DNA from: Clostridia bacterium
GTDB lineage: Bacteria; Bacillota; Clostridia; Oscillospirales; CAG-272
DNA length: 64,000 nt
Assembly (NCBI GenBank): GCA_017508665.1
Contig: JAFVYL010000035.1
Span: forward strand, 56,768 to 120,767
Direction of reading: 5' to 3'
Shown: piece after piece, positions 43,546 through 50,969 of the stretch
How the letters are laid out: each line of letters begins with the position of its first letter
Numbering within the stretch: position 1 is the stretch's first letter
Position numbers and translations under genes: made by a program
Notes under the pieces: generated by a model
Seen by the model: only the letters and a program-made list of their open reading frames with translations
What the model was told of the DNA's origin: nothing
The model's database searches: none

Positions 43546-44502
43546 TTACGAAATCTTATTTTTAAGACTTACGGCGAGTCTCGCCTTGTCTGCAATATTC
43601 TTTGATGTAAGTCCGTATATTTCAAGAAGTTCAGGCACCTTACCGCTTCTGCCGTAGGAATCCTCGACTCCTACTCGAAGCACGGGTACAGGATGAGACT
43701 CCGCAACAACCTCTGCTACTGCAGAGCCGAGTCCGCCGATAATGTTGTGCTCCTCAGCAGTAACAATTGCTCCGCTTCTCTCAGCAGCCTTAACGATAGC
43801 TTCCTTATCGATAGGTTTCACCGTGTGTATATTTATGACGCCAGCATCGATGCCCTCTTCCTTAAGCATATCAGATGCCTCAAGTGCAAGATGGACCATA
43901 TAGCCTGTAGCAATAATGGTAACGTCACGTCCTTCTCTGTAAGAAACGGCCTTTCCGATCTCAAATTTGTAATCGGGGAAAAGCTCAGCAGTAAGATCCG
44001 GAACTGCAAATCTGCCAAATCGCATATACATAGGACCGTCAGTAGTGATAGCCGCTTCAACAGCCGCATATGCCTCACTTGCATCCGCGGGACAGATAAC
44101 TGTCATTCCGGGAATAGTACGCATAAGCGCGATGTCCTCGTTGCACTGATGGGTAGCACCGTCTTCACCTACCGTTATACCTGCATGTGTTGCACCTATC
44201 TTGACGTTAAGATGAGGATATCCTATGGAATTTCTCACCTGCTCAAACGCGCGTCCTGCCGCAAAAATAGCAAAGGATGATGCAAAAACAGTCTTGCCCG
44301 TAGCAGCTATACCCGCTGCAACAGACATCATATTCCCCTCTGCGATACCGCAATCAAAAAATCTCTCGGGGAACTTTTTCTTGAACATTCCTGTCTTAGT
44401 AGCCGCAGCAAGATCGGCATCAAGAACAAGAAAATCGTATTTTTCACCAAGCTCGGCAAGCGCTCTGCCGTAGCTCTCTCTGGTAGCCTTCTTTTCTGCC
44501 AT
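43546..44502 (-). CDS. Transketolase, C-terminal subunit
   Basis: C-terminal half (pyrimidine-binding and C domains) of a split transketolase (318 aa). DADLAAATKTGMFKKKFPER begins the Pyr domain. CGIAEGNMMSVAAGIA holds the catalytic Glu that activates thiamine diphosphate. THAGITVGEDGATHQ and FGRFAVPDL follow. The start is the ATG at 44502, with GAGGTGAG just upstream and one base from the stop of the N-terminal subunit gene, so the two are translationally coupled. It works in the non-oxidative pentose phosphate pathway and can supply MEP precursors indirectly. Confidence 0.92.
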   Translation of the reverse strand: MAEKKATRESYGRALAELGEKYDFLVLDADLAAATKTGMFKKKFPERFFDCGIAEGNMMSVAAGIAATGKTVFASSFAIFAAGRAFEQVRNSIGYPHLNVKIGATHAGITVGEDGATHQCNEDIALMRTIPGMTVICPADASEAYAAVEAAITTDGPMYMRFGRFAVPDLTAELFPDYKFEIGKAVSYREGRDVTIIATGYMVHLALEASDMLKEEGIDAGVINIHTVKPIDKEAIVKAAERSGAIVTAEEHNIIGGLGSAVAEVVAESHPVPVLRVGVEDSYGRSGKVPELLEIYGLTSKNIADKARLAVSLKNKIS

Positions 44503-44503
44503 C

Positions 44504-45352
44504 TTACTCACCTCGCTCCAATTCTTCTTCAATTTTCTTAAGGTCGGCAACTGCTACGAGATACATATCCTCCTTAGGTGCCTGACCGTGCCACTCACAA
44601 GCGTTCTCCATATACGATACGCCTTTACCCTTGACAGATTTTGCAATAATCACGGTGGGCTTGCCTTTTATCTGTTTTGCCTCGTTAAATGCTGTCTCTA
44701 TCTCATCAAAATCGTGAGCATTGACGGTAATGACGTGCCAACCAAACGCTCTGAACTTTTCATCATGAGGTGTTGGATTCATAACCTCGGTGATAGGACC
44801 GTCGATCTGGAGTCCGTTCAGGTCAAGTATGGCAACAAGATTGTCAAGCTTGTAATGAGCAGCAAACATAGCTGCCTCCCATATCTGTCCCTCCTGGCTC
44901 TCACCGTCTCCGATAACCGAATAAACTCTATAGCTATCGCCGGAAACCTTAGCTGAAAGCGCCATACCGCAAGCGGTAGAAAAACCAAGGCCAAGTGAAC
45001 CTGTGGACATATCTACTCCGGGAACACTTTTCATATCGGGATGTCCCTGAAGACGGGAATGAGTCTTACGAAGTGTCTTTAACTCCTCTTTCGGGAAAAA
45101 GCCACGTTCAGCAAGAACGGAATAAAGCGCAGGAGCTGTATGACCTTTAGAAAGCACGAATCTGTCTCGTTTTTCATCCTTGGGATTGGCGGGATCTATC
45201 TTCATCTCTGCAAAATACAGATACGTAAGAACATCCGCAATCGACAAAGATCCTCCGGGATGACCGCACGCTGCATTGTAAACAGACTCAATTATGCTGA
45301 GTCTGACGTTATTTGCTGTTTTTTTCAGATTTAATTTCTGTGACTTGTCCAT
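44504..45352 (-). CDS. Transketolase, N-terminal subunit
   Basis: N-terminal, thiamine-diphosphate-binding half of transketolase (282 aa). AACGHPGGSLSIADVL, LSKGHTAPALYSVL, TGSLGLGFSTACGMAL and the ThDP motif GDGESQEGQIWEAAMFAAHY to DLNGLQIDGP are present. It is first in the operon that continues through pyrH and frr to polC, preceded by a GGAGGAG SD and the promoter at 45385-45413. The split into two adjacent genes is common in Clostridia and archaea. Confidence 0.93.
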   Translation of the reverse strand: MDKSQKLNLKKTANNVRLSIIESVYNAACGHPGGSLSIADVLTYLYFAEMKIDPANPKDEKRDRFVLSKGHTAPALYSVLAERGFFPKEELKTLRKTHSRLQGHPDMKSVPGVDMSTGSLGLGFSTACGMALSAKVSGDSYRVYSVIGDGESQEGQIWEAAMFAAHYKLDNLVAILDLNGLQIDGPITEVMNPTPHDEKFRAFGWHVITVNAHDFDEIETAFNEAKQIKGKPTVIIAKSVKGKGVSYMENACEWHGQAPKEDMYLVAVADLKKIEEELERGE

Positions 45353-45384
45353 AGCTCCTCCGAAACGCTGTATTTACACATATT

Positions 45385-45413
45385 ATTTTACAACACAGCG
45401 CGCGAAAAGTCAA
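45385..45413 (-). promoter_or_regulatory. Sigma-A promoter of the transketolase-pyrH-polC operon
   Basis: On the minus strand TTGACT (45413-45408), a 17-bp spacer and TAAAAT (45390-45385) lie 33 bp before the transketolase N-subunit start. No internal terminator was found before 31229. Confidence 0.78.
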
Positions 45414-45474
45414 CTGATTTTAAATACTATATTTATATTTTTTTGTGATGTGCTCTGCATACCTATGTTAAGGA

Positions 45475-45514
45475 ATAAAAAGGAAGAGCCTTGCAGACTT
45501 GTGCAAGGCTCTTC
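45475..45514 (-). terminator. Terminator after the 213-aa membrane protein
   Basis: A 13-bp perfect stem (GAAGAGCCTTGCA / TGCAAGGCTCTTC), 6-nt loop, followed on the minus strand by CTTTTTATT. Confidence 0.92.
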
Positions 45515-45523
45515 TGACCAAAA

Positions 45524-46165
45524 TCAATAACGTATTCTATTGTAGAATTGATAGATGAACATAGGAACAGCGATAAGTACACCGACAACGACTATTCCCG
45601 GCATCATATCGGGATTGAATCCTGAGCCGAAGATCTGAGTGCAGAAAAAGGCAACACCGATACCGCCTGCAACTGATGTGATAACCATCTCAAGATACTG
45701 ACGGATAAGTATGGCAACCAAAGAAACCGCTACGGCTACAGTAATTGAAAGCGCCATATTACCCTGGGTAGCCGAAGTGATTGCCGTAAAGAACATCGCA
45801 TTCATGCAGATGTTGTAAGTGTCAAAACCGATCGCTCCAACATATACGGTATTGTAGATAAATCTGGACATTACCGCAGTGAATACACCGACTGCGATTC
45901 CTGTCGCATATCCCGGGATCGCGGGAATAACATCCTGGATCAAGGGGCTTATCCAATAGATAGATGCCACAAAGCCTATAGCGAAAAGAAGGACCGACCG
46001 TACGACGTCTGTCATACGTCTGCCGAAGAATCCGACCACGAGGCAAAGCACAGTAAGAACTATTGGAATTGCCGGACCAAGAGAATTATAAAACTTCGTA
46101 ACCGCCTCAACGATAGGCACCATCGAAGCCTCTTTCATAACGGAATCAAAGATTGACGTGAACAT
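45524..46165 (-). CDS. Uncharacterised polytopic membrane protein
   Basis: A 213-aa protein with about six or seven hydrophobic segments. They begin after a ~25-aa amphipathic N-terminus at IPIVLTVLCLVVGFFG, then SVLLFAIGFVASIYWI and further stretches to the C-terminal VVVGVLIAVPMFIYQFY. The first pair is joined by a basic RRMTDVVR loop. No catalytic motif is evident; it loosely resembles DUF4203-type TM proteins. AGAGGTG precedes the chosen ATG at 46165. It is monocistronic, with its own full promoter and terminator. Confidence 0.72.
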   Translation of the reverse strand: MFTSIFDSVMKEASMVPIVEAVTKFYNSLGPAIPIVLTVLCLVVGFFGRRMTDVVRSVLLFAIGFVASIYWISPLIQDVIPAIPGYATGIAVGVFTAVMSRFIYNTVYVGAIGFDTYNICMNAMFFTAITSATQGNMALSITVAVAVSLVAILIRQYLEMVITSVAGGIGVAFFCTQIFGSGFNPDMMPGIVVVGVLIAVPMFIYQFYNRIRY

Positions 46166-46197
46166 ACAGGACACCTCTCATTTTTTCATCACATTAA

Positions 46198-46226
46198 ATT
46201 TTATCATAAAGACAGGATAATGTCAA
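46198..46226 (-). promoter_or_regulatory. Sigma-A promoter for the 213-aa membrane protein
   Basis: On the minus strand TTGACA (46226-46221), a 17-bp spacer and TAAAAT (46203-46198) lie 32 bp before the start codon. Confidence 0.8.
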
Positions 46227-46276
46227 GTGAAATTTAAGATTTATAGGTGTATTTTGAACCAACATTAACAACAAAG

Positions 46277-46756
46277 TCATGTTTTTTCAAGCGACGGATA
46301 AAGATTGTATATAACCTTGCCGTCGTTTGATGCCATTCGGACGGTCTGTGCCGCTCCGCTGTAGGGCCTTGAAGCGTATGCGATCAACATATCGCAAAGT
46401 TCAACCAACCGCTTGTTTCTCTCCTTCATACAGGTGTCGGTATACTCGTCAGAGATATATTCTATTTCGTCGGCATTAAAAAGAGTATACTCGTAAAGGC
46501 TGACCTGTGAGGCAGACCAAGTGCTACTCTGTGTCTTGCAAGGCAAAACTATGATGAGCTTGACGTCAGGATGTGACATACGGAAGCGAATAACCTCCTT
46601 TGCTGCGAGAGTATCGAATCCGAGAGCCCCTCCTGTAACGAAAGTGCGGCAACCGCTCTCATAGGCAAATGCAATCGCACGGTCAAGGAGACCGTCTATA
46701 CGCGACTTGTGTGAATCTTCAATTTTTCGATGACCTGTGAAAGCGCAAGTCTGCAT
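46277..46756 (-). CDS. YpsA-like SLOG family protein (DUF1273)
   Basis: A 159-aa Rossmann-fold protein of the SLOG superfamily (YpsA/DUF1273 branch), proposed to bind a nucleotide-derived ligand. The start CAFTGHRKIED and the glycine-rich FVTGGALGFDTLAAKEV are the family fingerprint. RNKRLVELCDMLIAYASRP is the second conserved strand-loop. In Bacillus and Staphylococcus YpsA has been linked to cell division, but the biochemical role is unknown. AAGGAGA precedes the ATG. It sits between the ABC exporter pair and the membrane protein. Confidence 0.85.
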   Translation of the reverse strand: MQTCAFTGHRKIEDSHKSRIDGLLDRAIAFAYESGCRTFVTGGALGFDTLAAKEVIRFRMSHPDVKLIIVLPCKTQSSTWSASQVSLYEYTLFNADEIEYISDEYTDTCMKERNKRLVELCDMLIAYASRPYSGAAQTVRMASNDGKVIYNLYPSLEKT

Positions 46757-46817
46757 AATTCGGTCTCCTTTCGTGGATTTATGATGTTTTTTGACAAGTT
46801 AAGTTGTCATAAACGAG

Positions 46818-48764
46818 TTATTCCAATTCAAACGCTCCGGTGTACAAACTGTAGTACTGTCCACGCTTAGCAATCAACTCATCATGAGATCCGCGCTCAA
46901 TAATAACGCCGTGATCAAGCACCATTATGACGTCACTGTTCTGAACGGTAGAGAGACGGTGCGCTATAACGAATACTGTCCTATCCTTCATAAGAGCATC
47001 CATGCCTCGCTGAACTATCTGCTCTGTTCTGGTATCGATGGACGAGGTAGCCTCGTCAAGTATCATTACCGGCGGATCGGCAACAGCAGCTCTTGCGATT
47101 GCTATAAGCTGTCTTTGTCCCTGAGAAAGATTAGCTCCGTTTCCGGTAAGCATAGTAGAATATCCGTCCGGAAGTCTGGTGATAAAGTCGTCAGCTCCGG
47201 CAAGCTTAGCAGCAGAAATACATTCCTCATCGGTCGCATCAAGCTTTCCGTATCTGATGTTATCCATTACCGTACCGGTAAAGAGGTTGGTATCCTGCAA
47301 AACTATACCGAGCGATTTACGAAGCTCGCTCTTTTTGATTTTGTTAATATTTATGCCGTCGTATCTTATCTTTCCGTCGGCAATATCATAGAATCTGTTG
47401 ATAAGATTAGTGATAGTCGTCTTACCGGCTCCGGTAGCACCTACAAACGCAACCTTCTGACCAGGTTCTGCATACAAAGTAACATCCTTAAGGACGGGTT
47501 TTCCCTCCTCATACTCGAAGTCGACACCGCTCATGCGTACGTCACCCATCAAAGGAACGTAGCTAACGGTTCCGTCAGACTTGTGAGGATGCTTCCACGC
47601 CCACTTTCCGGTATGCTCACGGCATTCAACGATTACACCGTCGATCTCTTTCACATTAACGAGAGTTACGTATCCCTCGTCAGTCTCGGGCTCTTCGTCA
47701 AGAAGCTCAAACACTCTCGATGCACCCGCAAGACCCATAACAACAGAATTTATCTGATGGGATACCTGACCGACGTTTCCTGTAAACTGCTTTGTCATAT
47801 TAAGGAACGGAACTACAAGAGCAACAGTAAACCAAGCATTCTCTGCTCCGCCAAATGAAAAATTCTTAAGTCCGGAGATAAGGAGCGCACTGCCGGCTAT
47901 TGCAACAAGAATATAGAGCACGTTTCCGATATTGCCGAGAATAGGTCCTAAGGTGTTGGCATATCTGTTAGCCTGGACAGCCTCACGGTAGAGCTCATCA
48001 TTGACCTTATCAAAATCAGCTTTGCTCTCTTCTTCATGGCAGAATACCTTGATAACCTTCTGACCGTGCATCATTTCTTCAACATAGCCCTCGGTTTTAC
48101 CCACAGCTATTTGCTGACGGATGAAATGACGGGCTGATCCGCCGCCTATCTTACCGGTCACGAAGAACATAAGCGTAACGCCTGCAAATACTACAAGGGA
48201 AAGCCATACCGAAAGCGTGAGCATTACGCACACAAGAACGGTGATGGTTATTCCTGTCATAAGAAGCTGCGGTAAACTCTGAGAAACGAGCTGTCTGAGT
48301 GTATCGATATCATTGGTATAGTAACTCATTACGTCACCGTGATTGTGAGTATCAAAATACTTGATAGGCAAGTCCTGCATTTTATCAAACATCTTGTCAC
48401 GGAACTTTTTGAGTGTTCCCTGAGTTATCGTAACCATCAGCTGGTTATACGTAAAGGACGATACAAGGGATGCTAAATAGAGTGCGGCGAGTGTGATAAC
48501 CGACTTAAAGATATCGCTCTTGACGACACTCCACACGTCATTCCATACAGTGTCTTCTACAAGAGCACCGGCCGCGAGCGCTTCGCCTATTCTCTCATAA
48601 ACCTGGCGCATAAAGAGTGCCGGAATAGCACCGATAGCCGCAGAGAGAATGATACAGCAGATTGTCAGAGGCAGAAGCCTCGGATAGAACGAGAAGAGCT
48701 CGCGGAGGAGTCTCTTAAACGTTCCTTTTTTAGCACGGGGGCGCGGTTTTCTACTTGGTGCCAT
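46818..48764 (-). CDS. Heterodimeric ABC exporter, subunit with canonical ATPase site
   Basis: Half-transporter (648 aa) with a basic N-terminus (PSRKPRPRAKKG), six membrane helices and an ATPase domain. Walker A is VGATGAGKTTITNL, the signature NLSQGQRQLIAIARA, Walker B MILDEATSSIDT with catalytic Glu, and the switch His lies in VIAHRLSTVQ. A ~60-aa insert between membrane and ATPase domains (VNVKEIDGVIVECREH) is typical of the TM287/288 or BmrD-like partner. The start is the ATG at 48764 behind GGGAGGTGA. It overlaps the end of the partner gene by 14 bp, so translation is coupled. Confidence 0.9.
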   Translation of the reverse strand: MAPSRKPRPRAKKGTFKRLLRELFSFYPRLLPLTICCIILSAAIGAIPALFMRQVYERIGEALAAGALVEDTVWNDVWSVVKSDIFKSVITLAALYLASLVSSFTYNQLMVTITQGTLKKFRDKMFDKMQDLPIKYFDTHNHGDVMSYYTNDIDTLRQLVSQSLPQLLMTGITITVLVCVMLTLSVWLSLVVFAGVTLMFFVTGKIGGGSARHFIRQQIAVGKTEGYVEEMMHGQKVIKVFCHEEESKADFDKVNDELYREAVQANRYANTLGPILGNIGNVLYILVAIAGSALLISGLKNFSFGGAENAWFTVALVVPFLNMTKQFTGNVGQVSHQINSVVMGLAGASRVFELLDEEPETDEGYVTLVNVKEIDGVIVECREHTGKWAWKHPHKSDGTVSYVPLMGDVRMSGVDFEYEEGKPVLKDVTLYAEPGQKVAFVGATGAGKTTITNLINRFYDIADGKIRYDGININKIKKSELRKSLGIVLQDTNLFTGTVMDNIRYGKLDATDEECISAAKLAGADDFITRLPDGYSTMLTGNGANLSQGQRQLIAIARAAVADPPVMILDEATSSIDTRTEQIVQRGMDALMKDRTVFVIAHRLSTVQNSDVIMVLDHGVIIERGSHDELIAKRGQYYSLYTGAFELE

Positions 48765-50508
48765 CTTCTTCACCTCCCGCATTATTCTGTGAAACGTAGA
48801 TCTCGCGATATACATCGCAGCTCTGGAGAAGCTCCTCGTGATTGCCCATAGCGACAATTCTGCCGCCGTCAAGCACGATGATCTTATCTGCATCCTGAAC
48901 GGAAGAAATACGCTGCGCGATGATCAGCTTTGTGGTCTCGGGGATATACTCCCTCATTGACTTACGTATAAAAGCATCGGTCTTTGTATCAACCGCGCTT
49001 GTGGAGTCATCAAGAATGAGTATCTTCGGTCTCTTGAGAAGGGCTCTGGCAATACAGAGTCTCTGCTTCTGTCCGCCGGAGACGTTTGCACCGCCCTGCT
49101 CAATATAGGTATCGTATCCGTCAGGGAACAGATCTATAAATTCGTCAGCGCAGGCAAGGTGACACGCATGGCGCATTTCCTCATCTGTCGCTTCTTTATT
49201 ACCCCAACGCAGGTTCTCCTTGATAGTACCTGAGAAAAGCACGTTCTTCTGAAGTACAACCGCTACGTTATTTCTAAGGACCTCAACGTCGTAGTCGCGC
49301 ACATCGACACCGCCTACCTTAACAGTTCCCTCGGTAACGTCATAAAGACGTGAGATGAGCTGTACAAGAGTCGATTTTGAAGATCCTGTACCTCCTATAA
49401 TACCGAGCGTCTCACCCGATGCAACGCTTAGATTTATATTAGAAAGCGCGTAGCGAGATGCATTCTTAGAATACTTGAAGCTCACATCTGTAAATTCGAT
49501 AGAGCCATCATTTATCTCTGTAATAGCGTCTTTTTTGGAAACTATAGTTGACTTTTCCGTTAATACTTCGGTGATTCTGCGTGCAGATTCAATAGACATA
49601 GTGAGCATAACGAACACCATCGATATCATCATAAGGCTTGACAGTATCATAAATCCATATGTAAGAAGAGCCGAAAGGTGAGCCACGTTAAGAGCCTCGC
49701 CTCCGCTGGTCACTACCTTACGAGATCCGATGGAGAGAATGAATACCATAACGATATTGAGACAAAGCTGCATCACCGGGCTGTTAAAGGCAAGTAGTCT
49801 GTCTACTTTAGTGAAATCAAGACAAACCTCTTTGGATGCAGTGCCAAACTTTTCCTTCTCATAATCCTCTCTGACAAAGGATTTTACAACTCTCATGCCC
49901 TTAATATTTTCCTGCACGGAGGCATTAAGGTTATCGTATTTTTTAAACACGCGGCGGAACATGGGCATCGCCTTTGTAGCAATTCCAAATACGGCAAAGC
50001 CGAGAATCGGAATAACTATAACGAATATCCATGCAAGGCTGCCGCCCGTTATGAATGCCGCCACAATAGCAAATATGAACATGAACGGAGAGCGTATCGC
50101 CATACGTATCATCATCATATATGCGCTCTGTACGTTAGTTACATCTGTCGTAAGTCTGGTTACGAGTGATGAGGTGGAAAACTTATCGATATTCTCAAAC
50201 GAGAAGTCCTGCACCGAGTAGTAGAGATCGTGACGGAGATTTTTTGCGAATCCGCAGGACGCTTTCGCGGCAGTAAGTCCCGCGATCGTTCCGAATGCGA
50301 GAGAAAACAAAGCAAGAAGCACAACAACAGCTCCGTACTTAAGCACGGTGTATATATTGACTGTCGCCTGTGTCTCGATAAGCTCTACCATCTCCGCGAT
50401 AACAAAGGGAATTATACATTCAAGAATTACCTCGAAGAACACAAAAAGAGGCGTAACTATAGATGCACTTTTGTATTCCCTTACGCTTTTAAGTAAAGTT
50501 TTAATCAT
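48751..50508 (-). CDS. Heterodimeric ABC exporter, subunit with degenerate ATPase site
   Basis: Partner half-transporter (585 aa). Walker A is IGGTGSSKSTLVQLI, the signature NVSGGQKQRLCIARA. Walker B reads ILILDDSTSAVDT, with Asp where the catalytic Glu should be, and the switch His is replaced by Gln in LIIAQRISSVQ. This is the asymmetric pattern of TM287/288 and BmrCD exporters, where only one composite site hydrolyses ATP. It is first of the two genes, behind a sigma-A promoter at 50562-50590. Substrates are usually drugs or peptides; here unknown. Confidence 0.9.
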   Translation of the reverse strand: MIKTLLKSVREYKSASIVTPLFVFFEVILECIIPFVIAEMVELIETQATVNIYTVLKYGAVVVLLALFSLAFGTIAGLTAAKASCGFAKNLRHDLYYSVQDFSFENIDKFSTSSLVTRLTTDVTNVQSAYMMMIRMAIRSPFMFIFAIVAAFITGGSLAWIFVIVIPILGFAVFGIATKAMPMFRRVFKKYDNLNASVQENIKGMRVVKSFVREDYEKEKFGTASKEVCLDFTKVDRLLAFNSPVMQLCLNIVMVFILSIGSRKVVTSGGEALNVAHLSALLTYGFMILSSLMMISMVFVMLTMSIESARRITEVLTEKSTIVSKKDAITEINDGSIEFTDVSFKYSKNASRYALSNINLSVASGETLGIIGGTGSSKSTLVQLISRLYDVTEGTVKVGGVDVRDYDVEVLRNNVAVVLQKNVLFSGTIKENLRWGNKEATDEEMRHACHLACADEFIDLFPDGYDTYIEQGGANVSGGQKQRLCIARALLKRPKILILDDSTSAVDTKTDAFIRKSMREYIPETTKLIIAQRISSVQDADKIIVLDGGRIVAMGNHEELLQSCDVYREIYVSQNNAGGEEDGTK

Positions 50509-50561
50509 TTCCTGACCTTTCTGCCCAAAGTATGGGCTTTATGCGCGTGTACATAGTATAT

Positions 50562-50590
50562 ATTTTAACACTGCGCGTATATAATGTCAA
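50562..50590 (-). promoter_or_regulatory. Sigma-A promoter of the ABC exporter pair
   Basis: On the minus strand TTGACA (50590-50585), a 17-bp spacer and TAAAAT (50567-50562) are found. A small GCCCA/GGGC hairpin follows in the ~48-nt leader. Confidence 0.8.
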
Positions 50591-50705
50591 TACAGTGTAT
50601 ATTTTTTTGTGAGAAAAGTATGCAAAGTTCCTTTTTTATCTCCCGTTTTTTGTGTAATTATTTCTTGATTTTTTCAACATTCTCACACAATTATCAACAT
50701 ACCTA
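50591..50705. other. Divergent intergenic spacer
   Basis: A/T-rich stretch between two divergent promoters. No ORF, repeat or convincing operator is seen. Confidence 0.5.
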
Positions 50706-50734
50706 TTGACAAAATCAGTCAATTATGCTAAAAT
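50706..50734 (+). promoter_or_regulatory. Sigma-A promoter for the CNNM/CorC leader
   Basis: TTGACA (50706-50711), a 17-bp spacer and TAAAAT (50729-50734) predict a transcript start near 50741, leaving a leader of about 230 nt before the CNNM/CorC gene. Confidence 0.83.
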
Positions 50735-50777
50735 ACTTAACGTATATGCTCTCGGGCATAAATTTATGGAGGACATT

Positions 50778-50840
50778 ATGGACGACGGCGACGGGGAAAC
50801 TTGTCATAGTATGAAAATATTTTGTGTTTGTCAGGCTTAG
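50778..50840 (+). CDS. Putative leader peptide MDDGDGETCHSMKIFCVCQA
   Basis: A 20-codon ORF with a strong SD (GGAGG at 50768-50772, five bases before the ATG) inside the CNNM/CorC leader. Residues 2-7 are D-D-G-D-G-E, strongly acidic. The UAG stop (50838-50840) lies within the 5' arm of the terminator at 50834-50870. An in-frame upstream ATG at 50766 would add MEDI but has no SD. Established background: acidic N-terminal nascent chains can destabilise ribosomes at low Mg2+, as in the enterobacterial MgtL leader. Inference: this ORF senses Mg2+ and controls formation of the terminator. Translation is not shown by sequence alone. Confidence 0.55.
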   Translation: MDDGDGETCHSMKIFCVCQA

Positions 50841-50870
50841 CCACTTGTGTAGTTGGTTACGCCTTTTTTT
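50834..50870 (+). terminator. Leader intrinsic terminator upstream of the CNNM/CorC gene
   Basis: GGC-T-TAGCCA (50834-50843) pairs with TGGTTA-C-GCC (50854-50863), nine pairs including one G-U around one mismatch and a 10-nt loop, followed by seven Ts (50864-50870). It lies 100 bp before the gene it would switch off. Confidence 0.82.
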
Positions 50871-50969
50871 GCTGCTCTTCTCCATACTTCATTATAACTG
50901 AAATAACTAAAACAAATATTATACATTCGAAAGGAATTTATTTCTCGTAAAGAGAAAAGATCAAGACTT

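Noticed and set aside
46794-46812. TGACAA/TTGTCA dyad as terminator of the ABC exporter pair
   Set aside because: On the minus strand the hairpin is followed by A residues, not Ts, so no intrinsic terminator can be claimed.
50735-50870. Known Mn2+ (yybP-ykoY) or Mg2+ (M-box) riboswitch
   Set aside because: The conserved loop sequences of the yybP-ykoY class are not visible and the leader did not resemble the M-box by eye; a covariance search is still needed to exclude them.
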